From positions 69,826 to 93,190 of the forward strand of contig DIOL01000013.1 of the NCBI GenBank assembly GCA_002423895.1: a stretch of DNA of 23,365 nt, given 5' to 3'. The DNA is from Bacteroidales bacterium UBA5515 (GTDB lineage Bacteria; Bacteroidota; Bacteroidia; Bacteroidales; P3). The notes beneath the pieces are model-generated. The model did not search any database and had not been told where the DNA came from. It was given only the letters and a program-made list of their open reading frames with translations. The translations under genes and the position numbers were made by a program. Of the stretch, positions 10,354 to 18,600 are shown piece after piece. Positions within the stretch are counted from its first letter, which is position 1; the number at the start of each line of letters is the position of its first letter.

Positions 10354-10554
10354 GGTAGTGTATCAGATTTGGGGTAGTGGGTAGTGTATCAAATTGGGAG
10401 TTGATGATGTAAGTATTTGAAAAACATTAATTATTAAAATGAGTTTAGCGAAAAGACAGAATATTATTCTGTCTTTTCCAATTTTTAATCCTTTAAAACG
10501 AACTTAAAACAACAACCAAAGAAGATTTTATGATGTGGTGTATCAGAATTGGAG
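10354..10554. repeat. Three dispersed copies of a 20-nt direct repeat (GTGTATCA-GATTTGG type)
   Basis: Copies sit at 10354-10373, 10380-10399 and 10535-10554. They share GTGTATCA followed by GATTTGG, AATTGGG or GAATTGG. Copies 1 and 2 begin with an identical GGTAGTGTATCA, and copies 2 and 3 share a following GAGTT(A/G)AT. The first two are nearly tandem and the third is about 155 bases away, on the far side of the terminator hairpin. They could be remnants of insertion-sequence ends, recombinase binding sites or duplication scars from tip exchange; nothing here decides between these. Confidence 0.6.
10451..10477. terminator. Perfect 12-bp hairpin, likely bidirectional intrinsic terminator
   Basis: The arms AAAAGACAGAAT (10451-10462) and ATTCTGTCTTTT (10466-10477) are perfectly complementary around a 3-nt loop, ATT. 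The A4 at one end and T4 at the other give a T-run on either strand. It lies about 105 bases after the lipoprotein stop and faces the convergent recombinase unit, so it probably ends the Rhs-immunity transcript. Confidence 0.75.
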
Positions 10555-10630
10555 TTAATAAAGTTTCTCGTTTCAAGTTGCAAATTATCAACTTATTATA
10601 AGTAATTCTTCAATTTACTCACAGTAAACA

Positions 10631-10827
10631 GGCGTTATGAAAAAGCGATAAAGGCGTATTGATGGTGCGAAATGGGCGTAATGGGCGTAATGGTGGTTCG
10701 ATATCGGCGTCTTGGTGGTAGCGTGACGCCCGTAACGCATGTTATGTTATGGGCATAACGCATACCCCAAGATGGGCATAACGCAGGGTGCGTTACGGGC
10801 GTTACGCTTTTATCATATCGCCGATAT
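10631..10827. repeat. GC-rich block of nested inverted and direct repeats
   Basis: This block is far richer in G and C than its surroundings. The outer inverted repeat is ATATCGGCG (10701-10709) with CGCCGATAT (10819-10827). The inner pair is 10721-10739 with 10789-10807, matching at 18 of 19 bases (GCGTgACGCCCGTAACGCA type). Between them, ATGGGCATAACGCA occurs twice exactly (10749-10762 and 10772-10785), the first within a GTTATG-GG-CATAAC palindrome (10746-10759). To the left, ATGGGCGTA is tandemly repeated (10672-10680 and 10681-10689). The short word GGCGT(A/T)A recurs throughout. The block could fold into a long branched structure, and could be a recombination substrate, a structured RNA or a mobile repeat. 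It resembles no named family that I can identify. Confidence 0.75.
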
Positions 10828-10922
10828 GCAGTTTTCAAGTCTTCGAAATTGAGATACGTTTTGTAATATATTTCCATTTTATCTTTACCAAAACATTAAA
10901 AAAAGAGGAGTAGGATTGGGAA

Positions 10923-12248
10923 TTAATTAAGCAAATCAACTAATTCTTTTTTCATCTCCTCGTCAATATCTCTATATCTTGCGAATGCTTTACTGCCTTC
11001 TGAGTGTCCTGTAAGAGAGCTGATAAGATTAGGATCTTCAACTTGCTTATATAGATTGCCGATAAATGTTTTTCGTGCTGTATGAGTGGATGCTACTTCA
11101 TATAATGGTTTTTGTTCTTGTAGCCTTGTTAATGGATTAAGAATTGTAACAACTCTGTCAATACCTGCTTGTTTTAATACCTTTTTAATATCAAAATTAT
11201 ATTTAGGCTGAGAAATAAAAGGAAATAGCTTTTCTCCCTTATAATCTTTATATTTATCTATAATCTCTTTTGCAATATTATTAAGTGGAACTCTTAATGT
11301 AACAGGATCGTTTTTCTTCTTCAAGGCAATATATTCAATAGCTCCATTAATAATATTGTTCTTTGTTAATGAATATAAATCGGAAACTCTACAACCAATT
11401 ACACATTGAAATATAAAAATATCTCTTTGTATTTCTAACTCATTAGAATAAGAAAAATCGTAATTATATAAAGTGTTTCTTTCTTCAATAGTAAGATAAA
11501 AAGGAGTGCCGTAAACTTCCTGTTTGAGCTTGAATTGTGCAAATGGATAGTTATTTGTATGATTGTTCTTTATGCTCCAATTAAAAAACGTTCTTAATAT
11601 AGTGAGGATACAAGTAACTGCGTTTTGTCCTTTTGGCTTTGGAAGTTGTGTTTTTGGAACTTCTTTATATATTTCTGGAAATTTTTCCATAATACTTACC
11701 TCATTAAATAAGTATTGTTCAAATAAGTCCAAAATATCAACGGAAAACGTGTTTAAGGACAATATAAAATTATTTTTGATGCTTAATCTATAGTAGAGTT
11801 CAAAGCGTTTTAATTTACCTATGACGACTTTATATGATTGTAGCCTATTAGTTGAAACTTTTGAAGAGTCAATAAACTTCTGAAATAATTGAAAAAAGTT
11901 ATTATCTTCTACAAGATTAAATGTTTTATTGTTATCTGAATTAATTAATCTATCAACATACTTTGTAAGGTTTTCGCTTGTTATATATTCCGATGATTGT
12001 TTTAAGTTTTCAAATGCTTGTAATATTATTCTCTTTGTCTCTGAAACTTTATTATTAATCTTATTCCTTTCAATGTTGTTTATTAATACCTTTGCTTTAA
12101 TACATTCTCTATTATTATCCCATTGATTAGGGTTGACTAATATGTCACTAACATAGAATAGTTGTACCATTCTTCCGTCTGTTAGTCTAAATCGTATTTT
12201 CGCAAACTCTTTTTTGGAACTTCTGATAAAAGCACGTATATTTGCCAC
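10923..12248 (-). CDS. Tyrosine recombinase/integrase (Bacteroidota phage-integrase type)
   Basis: This 441-residue site-specific recombinase appears intact. The N-terminal 90 or so residues look like the arm-binding domain common in Bacteroidota integrases, and about 110-240 form the SAM-like core-binding domain. The catalytic domain follows with all expected residues: Arg287 (GCRVSDLYSL), a lysine in the beta-hairpin KKK at 311-313, His389 and Arg392 (HTARKTF), His415 (LTGHSE) and the nucleophile Tyr425 (ARYRDID). It should cut and rejoin DNA through a 3'-phosphotyrosine. The start is GTG at 12248: the frame upstream reaches a stop with no ATG, and the promoter lies just ahead. It converges on the Rhs/immunity pair, across the repeat-rich gap. 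No excisionase, relaxase or other mobility gene is visible, so it may be a lone integrase, an invertase or an element remnant. Its target is unknown. Confidence 0.93.
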   Translation of the reverse strand: MANIRAFIRSSKKEFAKIRFRLTDGRMVQLFYVSDILVNPNQWDNNRECIKAKVLINNIERNKINNKVSETKRIILQAFENLKQSSEYITSENLTKYVDRLINSDNNKTFNLVEDNNFFQLFQKFIDSSKVSTNRLQSYKVVIGKLKRFELYYRLSIKNNFILSLNTFSVDILDLFEQYLFNEVSIMEKFPEIYKEVPKTQLPKPKGQNAVTCILTILRTFFNWSIKNNHTNNYPFAQFKLKQEVYGTPFYLTIEERNTLYNYDFSYSNELEIQRDIFIFQCVIGCRVSDLYSLTKNNIINGAIEYIALKKKNDPVTLRVPLNNIAKEIIDKYKDYKGEKLFPFISQPKYNFDIKKVLKQAGIDRVVTILNPLTRLQEQKPLYEVASTHTARKTFIGNLYKQVEDPNLISSLTGHSEGSKAFARYRDIDEEMKKELVDLLN

Positions 12249-12272
12249 TTGAAATGTTGTATTTTATTTCTG

Positions 12273-12307
12273 CAAATATATAAAAATTGCACAACATTTG
12301 CACAACA
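12273..12307 (-). promoter_or_regulatory. Recombinase promoter with tandem 11-nt repeats
   Basis: On the minus strand TATATTTG (12280 to 12273) matches the -7 consensus TAnnTTTG. GTTG (12306 to 12303) lies 22 bases upstream as a -33 element. A start near 12266 would give a leader of about 18 bases before the GTG. Between and across the elements the plus strand reads ATTGCACAACA (12286-12296) then TTTGCACAACA (12297-12307), two adjacent near-identical 11-mers. They are plausible operator half-sites, perhaps for autoregulation. Confidence 0.6.
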
Positions 12308-12445
12308 TAATATATAAAAAAACAGACAAAAATAGAATGAAAAATTATAACTCCCTGCAAGACAATATTGAAATGAATGGATGAATATATATTCGACAAT
12401 AATTAATATTTTGCTCGGGGGTACTAATTAAAACCAAGTTTTTAT

Positions 12446-13471
12446 ATGATTGAAACCAATTCAACTAACGACTTTACATTACAAAGTTCAATTAGCTTTA
12501 TTTTAAAGCATAAGATTACTTTAATAGTTGTCTTTATTATTTCAACAATAATAATAGGACTACTTTCCTTAATGCTTCCTAACTACTACAAGTCACAAGT
12601 TACCCTTATGCCAGCTGAAACAAATGCTGTTTCAAAAGCAGTTCTTTCGCAAATGGATAACTACGATGCGTTAAGTTTTGGAAAAGAAAAGGATGCTGAA
12701 TATTTAATGGAAATTCTTAGTTCAAGCACCATAATATCTAAAACAATATCCAAATTTAATTTGGCAGAACATTATGGAATTGAAGCTGAAAACACTCAAG
12801 CAAGAAGCGATAAACTCAATCAAAGATTAGTTTCAAACATTAAAATTAAAAGAACAGAAAACTTAGGTGTAAAGCTTACTGTTTGGGATACAGATCCTCA
12901 TTATGCTGCAAATATTGCCAATTATATGGCTTCACAAATGCAGGTATTGAGAAATGATATGAAAAGAGCTAAAATGGATTCTTTAGTTATTGCTCTTTCA
13001 ACCTCACGCAATAGATTACAAAAAGAAATTGATTCATTGGCAGGTGAATTTGCAAAAGTTGCTATGCAACATAAGATTTATGACCCAGAAAAAATGTCAG
13101 ATAGAATGAGTCAAGAACTTGCCAAACAAATTGCTTCAGGCAATCAAGGTGCTGTTTCAAGATTAGAAAATAAATTATCTCAAATTGGAGAATTTGGACC
13201 AGATATTTCTGCAATGAAAATCTTATTGGAAAGAAAGACAGAAACACTTAAGAATTGGGATGAAAAGCTTGAACAGGTTAAAGTTGATGCTCAAAGCAAT
13301 GTTCCAAACGATTTTATTATAGATTCAGCATATCCTTCAGAATTAAAAGACAAACCAAAACGTTCAATTATTGCTATACTTGGAGGAATTGGCTGTTCTT
13401 TTCTTGCAATATTTGTTTTAATACTTAGAGATAAGAAAAAAGTTGCAAAGAAAGAAAATGAGATTTCTTAA
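12446..13471 (+). CDS. Wzz-family polysaccharide chain-length determinant
   Basis: This 341-residue inner-membrane protein has the polysaccharide co-polymerase layout. A short cytoplasmic N-terminus is followed by a transmembrane helix at about 23-44, and then NYYKSQVTLMP, the usual beta-strand entry of the Wzz domain. A long periplasmic, largely helical region (about 50-300) has coiled-coil character around 175-290. A proline-containing stretch (YPSELKDKPKRS) precedes the second helix (about 307-327), and the tail is basic. There is no fused tyrosine kinase domain and no Walker motif, so it fits the O-antigen/LPS type more than the autokinase type. It would set the length of a polymer made by a Wzy-type polymerase. 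The next gene, an O-antigen polymerase/ligase homologue, overlaps its 3' end, which supports a shared role. Confidence 0.88.
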   Translation: MIETNSTNDFTLQSSISFILKHKITLIVVFIISTIIIGLLSLMLPNYYKSQVTLMPAETNAVSKAVLSQMDNYDALSFGKEKDAEYLMEILSSSTIISKTISKFNLAEHYGIEAENTQARSDKLNQRLVSNIKIKRTENLGVKLTVWDTDPHYAANIANYMASQMQVLRNDMKRAKMDSLVIALSTSRNRLQKEIDSLAGEFAKVAMQHKIYDPEKMSDRMSQELAKQIASGNQGAVSRLENKLSQIGEFGPDISAMKILLERKTETLKNWDEKLEQVKVDAQSNVPNDFIIDSAYPSELKDKPKRSIIAILGGIGCSFLAIFVLILRDKKKVAKKENEIS

Positions 13472-14954
13472 TCAAATAATTGATTATATCAAGAAAATCC
13501 TTTCTCCACTTCTTGGCCTTTGGGAAAGAGTGAATGATAGAACTAAAACTATTATCATAATCTCTTCTCTTTGTGCTCTATTTATTGGGATTGGCTATTC
13601 CTACATTGACTATGAATATTATATTTATGGAGTAGTACCAATTGTCCTTCTTCTTTTGCTTTTATACTATTATCAATTAGACAAAGTACTTTATCTAATT
13701 GCATTACTTACACCTTTGTCAATAAATATGCTGGTGAGTGAAACAACAGCAATGACACTTCCAACAGAACCACTGTTAATCTTATTTACTCTTGTTTTTT
13801 CAATAAAAGTTTTGGTTGATGGTAAATATAACACAAAAATTCTCACACACCCAATATCACTTGCAATTGCTTTTTATTTGTTTTGGATGTTGATTACATC
13901 ATTTACAAGTATTAGGCCAATGGTTTCATTCAAATTCTTTGCTTCAAAGATATTTTATATTATACCTTTCTATTTGGCAATAATACCTTTGTTTGCCAAT
14001 TTCAAGAGAATTAAAACAACATATATTTTCTATGCAATCTCCCTGGTATTTGTTGTGATTTATGCAACAATTAGTTTTGCGCAAAAAGGCTTTGAATTTG
14101 ACGAATGTTTCTATATAATGCAGCCATTCTATAATGACCATACTGCTTATGGTGCAATCCTTGCAATGTTTTTGACAATAACCTCATTTTTTATCTTTTC
14201 TAAATCAACAAATAAATGGGGAAGATTATTTTACATTGCTTTATTTGGGGTTTTCCTTACAGGATTAATTCTTTCCTATTCAAGAGCAGCATGGATGAGT
14301 ATATTGCCAGCAATTGGAATATATTTGATACTAAAATTTAGGATTAAGCTCAAATTAATACTAACTGTACTTTTTGCAGGAATTCTTTTCTTCTTTGCTT
14401 TTCAAACTCCAATACTTCAATTGTTGGAGAAAAACAATCAAGACTCTTCAGGAAATATTGCAGAACACATATCTTCAATATCAAATATCAGCACTGATGC
14501 CTCAAATGTTGAAAGACTTAATCGTTGGGCTTGTGCCTTTAGAATGTTTGAAGAAAAACCATTCTTGGGATGGGGACCAGGGACCTACCAATTTGAATAT
14601 GCTGGTTACCAAAAGTCATATCAACTATCAACCATAAGCACAAATGCAGGTAACTTAGGTAATGCACATAGCGAATACTTTGGCCCAATGACCGAAAGTG
14701 GAGTATTGGGGATGATTTCTGTAATTATTCTTTTTTCCACAGTAATCTACACTGGCATTAAAGTATATAAAAGAGCTCAAAACAAAACAGAAGGACAGTT
14801 AGCAATATTCCTTACCATGTCATTAGTAACTTACTATACTCATGGAGTGTTAAACAATTTCCTTGATACCGATAAGTTATCCATTCCTTTTTGGTTTTTT
14901 ACAGCAGCAATAGTTGCCTTAGATATATATTCACAAAAGCTTGAAAGAATCTAA
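13458..14954 (+). CDS. O-antigen polymerase/ligase family membrane protein (Wzy_C domain)
   Basis: This polytopic inner-membrane protein has 498 residues and about 10-12 hydrophobic helices. Three motifs mark the Wzy/WaaL superfamily: SYSRAAWMS (Ser275-Trp279) at a membrane edge; R353-L-N-R-W357 followed by EEKPFLGWGPGTYQFEY in the large periplasmic loop; and H404-SEYFGPMTESGVLG, carrying the histidine and acidic residues expected at the active site. Members either polymerise undecaprenyl-linked repeat units or transfer the polymer to lipid A-core or protein; sequence alone does not say which. I chose ATG 13458, which overlaps the Wzz-like gene by 14 bases. A TTG five codons earlier (13443) is also in frame but less likely. 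The pairing with a chain-length determinant favours a polymerase or a ligase of the same pathway. No glycosyltransferases or flippase lie next to it. Confidence 0.9.
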   Translation: MRFLNQIIDYIKKILSPLLGLWERVNDRTKTIIIISSLCALFIGIGYSYIDYEYYIYGVVPIVLLLLLLYYYQLDKVLYLIALLTPLSINMLVSETTAMTLPTEPLLILFTLVFSIKVLVDGKYNTKILTHPISLAIAFYLFWMLITSFTSIRPMVSFKFFASKIFYIIPFYLAIIPLFANFKRIKTTYIFYAISLVFVVIYATISFAQKGFEFDECFYIMQPFYNDHTAYGAILAMFLTITSFFIFSKSTNKWGRLFYIALFGVFLTGLILSYSRAAWMSILPAIGIYLILKFRIKLKLILTVLFAGILFFFAFQTPILQLLEKNNQDSSGNIAEHISSISNISTDASNVERLNRWACAFRMFEEKPFLGWGPGTYQFEYAGYQKSYQLSTISTNAGNLGNAHSEYFGPMTESGVLGMISVIILFSTVIYTGIKVYKRAQNKTEGQLAIFLTMSLVTYYTHGVLNNFLDTDKLSIPFWFFTAAIVALDIYSQKLERI

Positions 14955-15133
14955 ATAAGCGAAATCCCAAAAGCATTTCATCCAACTAAATCATTTATTT
15001 TATCTCTAACTTATTAGTCTTAATAATATTTTAAGGCTTAATATTCTAATGGATATCCTATTCCTCTTTATTTAAACAAGGAAATAGTCTACTCAAATCA
15101 AATAAAAACTTATTTAAATAAGGAATAAATTCT

Positions 15134-15296
15134 GTAAGGTGGCACCATACTATAAGTAAGGTGGCAGGATACTTCAGTAAGGTGCCACCTTACTGAAGTT
15201 ATGGTACGACCATAACACCATTATGGTCGTACCATAATTAAACTATGGTCGTACCATAAGAAATTTATACCTTATCTTATTTAACTATAATAAGGT
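15134..15296. repeat. Cluster of short perfect palindromes
   Basis: GTAAGGTGGCA occurs at 15134-15144 and 15156-15166, with a variant at 15177. Hairpin A has 13-bp perfect arms (15171-15183 and 15187-15199) around GCC. A 17-bp perfect inverted repeat follows (15199-15215 and 15221-15237, spacer CACCA), and each of its arms is itself a 7-bp hairpin (TTATGGT-acg-ACCATAA). A further copy, TATGGTCGTACCATA, is at 15244-15258. A last 7-bp stem ACCTTAT/ATAAGGT spans 15269-15296. No coding potential is visible. Possible roles are mRNA 3'-end protection, protein-binding sites or a non-autonomous mobile repeat. Confidence 0.75.
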
Positions 15297-15545
15297 TTTG
15301 ATACGCTTATATCAAATAAAAATAAATTAAGAAGTAATTGTTCTTAGTTTGCTTATTGTGAAATAAGATATAAAAAAGGATGCTTAGTATTATTTCAGTA
15401 AAAATTATTCCGTTGATTGGAATACCAATTTATACAATTGAAACCTTCTATTAGTTAAATAATCCTCAAAAGATTTAATTACCTTATTTTTGTTGTAGAT
15501 AATTTATCTAATTATTACCTCGTTATTTATTGTTTTATTAGTTTT

Positions 15546-15580
15546 TTTGTCAAAACTGACAAATAAATATGCTATTTTTG
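15546..15580 (+). promoter_or_regulatory. Probable secA promoter overlapping an inverted repeat
   Basis: TATTTTTG (15573-15580) matches the Bacteroidota -7 element, and TTTG (15546-15549) lies 23 bases upstream as -33. The -33 element is part of a perfect inverted repeat TTTGTCA-AAAC-TGACAAA (15546-15563), a possible operator. The implied leader of secA would be about 90 bases. Confidence 0.55.
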
Positions 15581-15679
15581 CAGATTGATTAAAATGGAAT
15601 AGATTTTGATTGTATTGAACAATTAAAATTAATGAAACTTTCATTAACAGATTAAAATAACAGTTAAATAAGAATAAAG

Positions 15680-18600
15680 ATGTCAAATTTTCTTTCACAA
15701 CTTTTCGGAAACAAGTCTCAACGAGATTTAAAAGAACTTAAGCCAATACTACAAGAATGCTTAGTGTATTCCGATAAAGTTATAAACCTAACCAACGATG
15801 AGCTTAGAGATAAAACCAAAGAGTTTAAGCAAAGAATTAATAATGAAATAGCAGATGAAGAAGCAAGAGTTAATACAATTCGTCAAAGAATAGACACAGA
15901 ATTGGATATGCCTGTTGCTGAAAAACAATCTCTATACTCTGAATTGGAAGAGTTGGAAAAAAAAGCATATGATAAGACACAAAAGGTATTAAATGATATT
16001 CTTCCAGAAGCATTTGCTGTTGTGAAGGAAACAGCAAGACGTTTTGCAGAAAATGAAAAGGTTGAGGTTACTGCAAATGATTATGATAAAGAATTGGCAG
16101 CCTACAAGGATAATGTAAATATTGTAGGGGATAAGGCATTCTTTGACAATTCTTGGTTAGCAGGAGGAAACAGAGTAACCTGGGATATGGTTCACTACGA
16201 TGTTCAGCTTATCGGAGGAGCTGTATTGCACCAAGGAAAGATTTCAGAAATGGCAACAGGAGAAGGAAAAACCCTTGTGGCAACTCTTCCTATCTATTTG
16301 AATGCTTTACCAGGAAAAGGAGTTCACGTTGTAACTGTTAATGACTATTTGGCAAAACGTGACTCTGAATGGAATAGTATGATATTTGAGTTCCATGGTC
16401 TAAGAGTTGATTGTATTGATAAGCATGAACCTAATTCTGAAGAAAGACGTCAAGCTTATAATGCAGATATTACTTATGGAACAAATAATGAATTTGGCTT
16501 TGACTATCTAAGAGATAATATGTGTAATAACACAAACGAGATTGTTCAAAGAAAACATAATTATGCAATTGTCGATGAGGTTGACTCAGTTTTGATTGAT
16601 GATGCTCGTACACCACTTATTATTTCTGGTCCAACACCAAAGGGAGATGACCAGGAGTTTGAACGTTTCCGTCCAGTAATTGAAAAACTTTATAATGTTC
16701 AAAGAGTTTTTGTTACTCAAATTCTTGCTGAAGCAAAAAATCTTTTAAAGGAAGGAAGAACTTCAGAAGAAGAACGCCAGGGAGGAATTTTATTACTTAG
16801 AGCTCATCATGGACTTCCAAAGAATAAGGCTTTAATTAAGTTTTTGAGTGAGCCAGGAATGAAATCACTTTTACTTAAGACTGAAAACCAGTTTATGCAA
16901 GACCAAAGTAAGGAGATGTATAAAATTGATGACCCTCTTTACTTTATTATTGATGAAAAAGTAAACTCAATAGAACTTACCGATAAGGGAATGGAATATC
17001 TTGCTCAATTGGGAGAAGATCCAAAGATGTATATGCTTACCGATGTTGGAAGTGAAATTGCTGAACTTGAAAAAGAAGAACTAACTCCAAAAGAAAAAGC
17101 AGAAAGAAAAGAAAAAATACTTCAATCTTATGCTACTCAATCTGACAGAGTTCATACCATTAACCAACTTCTAAAGGCTTACACTCTTTTTGAAAAAGAT
17201 GTGGAATATGTTGTTGTTAACAATCAAGTAAAGATTGTTGATGAACAAACAGGTCGTATTATGGAGGGAAGACGTTATTCTGACGGCCTTCATCAGGCAA
17301 TTGAAGCAAAGGAAAATGTTAAAGTTGAAGCAGCAACCCAAACCTATGCAACCATAACACTTCAAAACTACTTCCGTATGTACAAAAAGCTTGCTGGGAT
17401 GACTGGTACAGCTGAAACAGAAGCAGGAGAGTTGTGGAATATTTATAAATTAGATGTTGTTGTTATTCCAACCAATCGTCCAATTTCTCGTTTGGATGAA
17501 AATGATTTAATTTATAAAACAAAACGTGAAAAGTTCAATGCTGTTATCACTGAAATTGAAAAACTTGTTGGAGAAGGACGTCCAGTTTTGGTTGGTACAA
17601 CATCAGTTGAAACTTCAGAACTGTTAAGCAAAATGCTTACAATGCGAAAGATTAAGCATAATGTGTTAAATGCTAAATTGCATAAAAAAGAAGCAGATAT
17701 TGTTGCTGAGGCAGGTCGTGCAGGAACAGTTACCATTGCAACAAATATGGCAGGTCGTGGTACCGATATCAAGCTTGGTGAAGGAGTGAAAGATGCAGGA
17801 GGACTTGCAATTATAGGTACTGAAAGACACGAATCACGAAGAGTTGACCGTCAGTTAAGAGGACGTTCAGGACGTCAAGGTGACCCAGGTAGCAGTCAGT
17901 TCTTTGTTTCTTTGGAAGATAACCTAATGCGTCTTTTCGGTTCTGATAGAATGAGTAAGGTTATGGATAGACTTGGACTAAAAGAAGGAGAAGTTATCCA
18001 ACACTCAATGATGACAAAGAGCATCGAAAGAGCACAAAGAAAGGTTGAAGAAAATAACTTTGGAACAAGAAAGAGACTATTGGAATATGATGACGTAATG
18101 AATAATCAACGTGAAGTTATTTATTCAAAACGTCGTAATGCACTATATGGAGATAAACTTTCTATTGATATTTCCAATATGATGTATGATACTTTAGAGT
18201 ATATGATTAATGAATATCATAATGCTGGAGATTTTGAAGGATTCCAACTTGAATTCATTAAGTTAACATCAATGGAGTGTCCAATTCAAGAAAGTAGAGC
18301 TTTCTTTAGTTCAAAGAAATCAGATTTAACAGAAGAGCTTTTTGACTTAGTTTATTCAACCTATAAGGAAAGAATGGAAAGAATAGCACAATTAGCTTTC
18401 CCTTATGTTAAAAACATTTACGAAAGTAAAAACTATACATACGAAAACATAGCTTTCCCTGTAACTGATGGAGTAAAGATGATGAATGCTATTGCACCAA
18501 TTGAAAAATCTTATATAACTAATGGAAAAGAAATTGGACTTTCAATAGAAAAGAGCATAACTTTACATATAATTGACAATGCATGGAAGGAACACTTAAG

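Larger units (their letters stand above)
10347..10922. other. Repeat-rich intergenic region between the immunity gene and the recombinase
   Basis: This 576-base gap separates two convergent units. From left to right it contains three 20-nt direct repeats (10354, 10380, 10535), a perfect 12-bp hairpin (10451-10477), and a GC-rich block of nested direct and inverted repeats (10631-10827). The rest is AT-rich with no recognisable gene. An 80-codon minus-strand frame (10635-10877) crosses the GC-rich block. Its translation is mostly low-complexity TP/VTP/ITP words produced by the repeats, so I do not call it a gene. Its first 20 or so codons lie outside the repeats. Confidence 0.8.
14955..15679. 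other. Long non-coding gap before secA, with palindrome cluster and promoter
   Basis: This 725-base AT-rich gap has no plausible gene on either strand. It holds a 14-bp palindrome CTTATTTAAATAAG (15109-15122), the palindrome cluster described separately (15134-15296), and the likely secA promoter (15546-15580). No T-rich terminator lies immediately after the O-antigen polymerase gene. The remainder (about 15300-15540) is featureless AT-rich sequence. Confidence 0.8.

Noticed and set aside
10635..10877. An 80-codon minus-strand reading frame downstream of the recombinase
   Set aside because: Most of it is read through the GC-rich repeat block and gives low-complexity TP-rich words. There is no ribosome site, and the frame is explained by the repeats. 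The first 20 or so codons (10815-10877) lie outside the repeats, so a very short peptide cannot be fully excluded.
10347..10922. A remnant transposase or orphan Rhs tip in the gap
   Set aside because: No frame in the gap shows Rhs core, tip or transposase motifs; only short repeats are present.
13443..13460. TTG at 13443 as the start of the O-antigen polymerase gene
   Set aside because: ATG 13458 in the same frame is a better start, needs less overlap with the upstream gene and begins nearer the hydrophobic part of the protein.
15134..15296. Possible CRISPR array
   Set aside because: The repeats are palindromes of differing length packed together, with spacers of 3-6 bases and no regular 25-40 base spacers. 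There are no cas genes.
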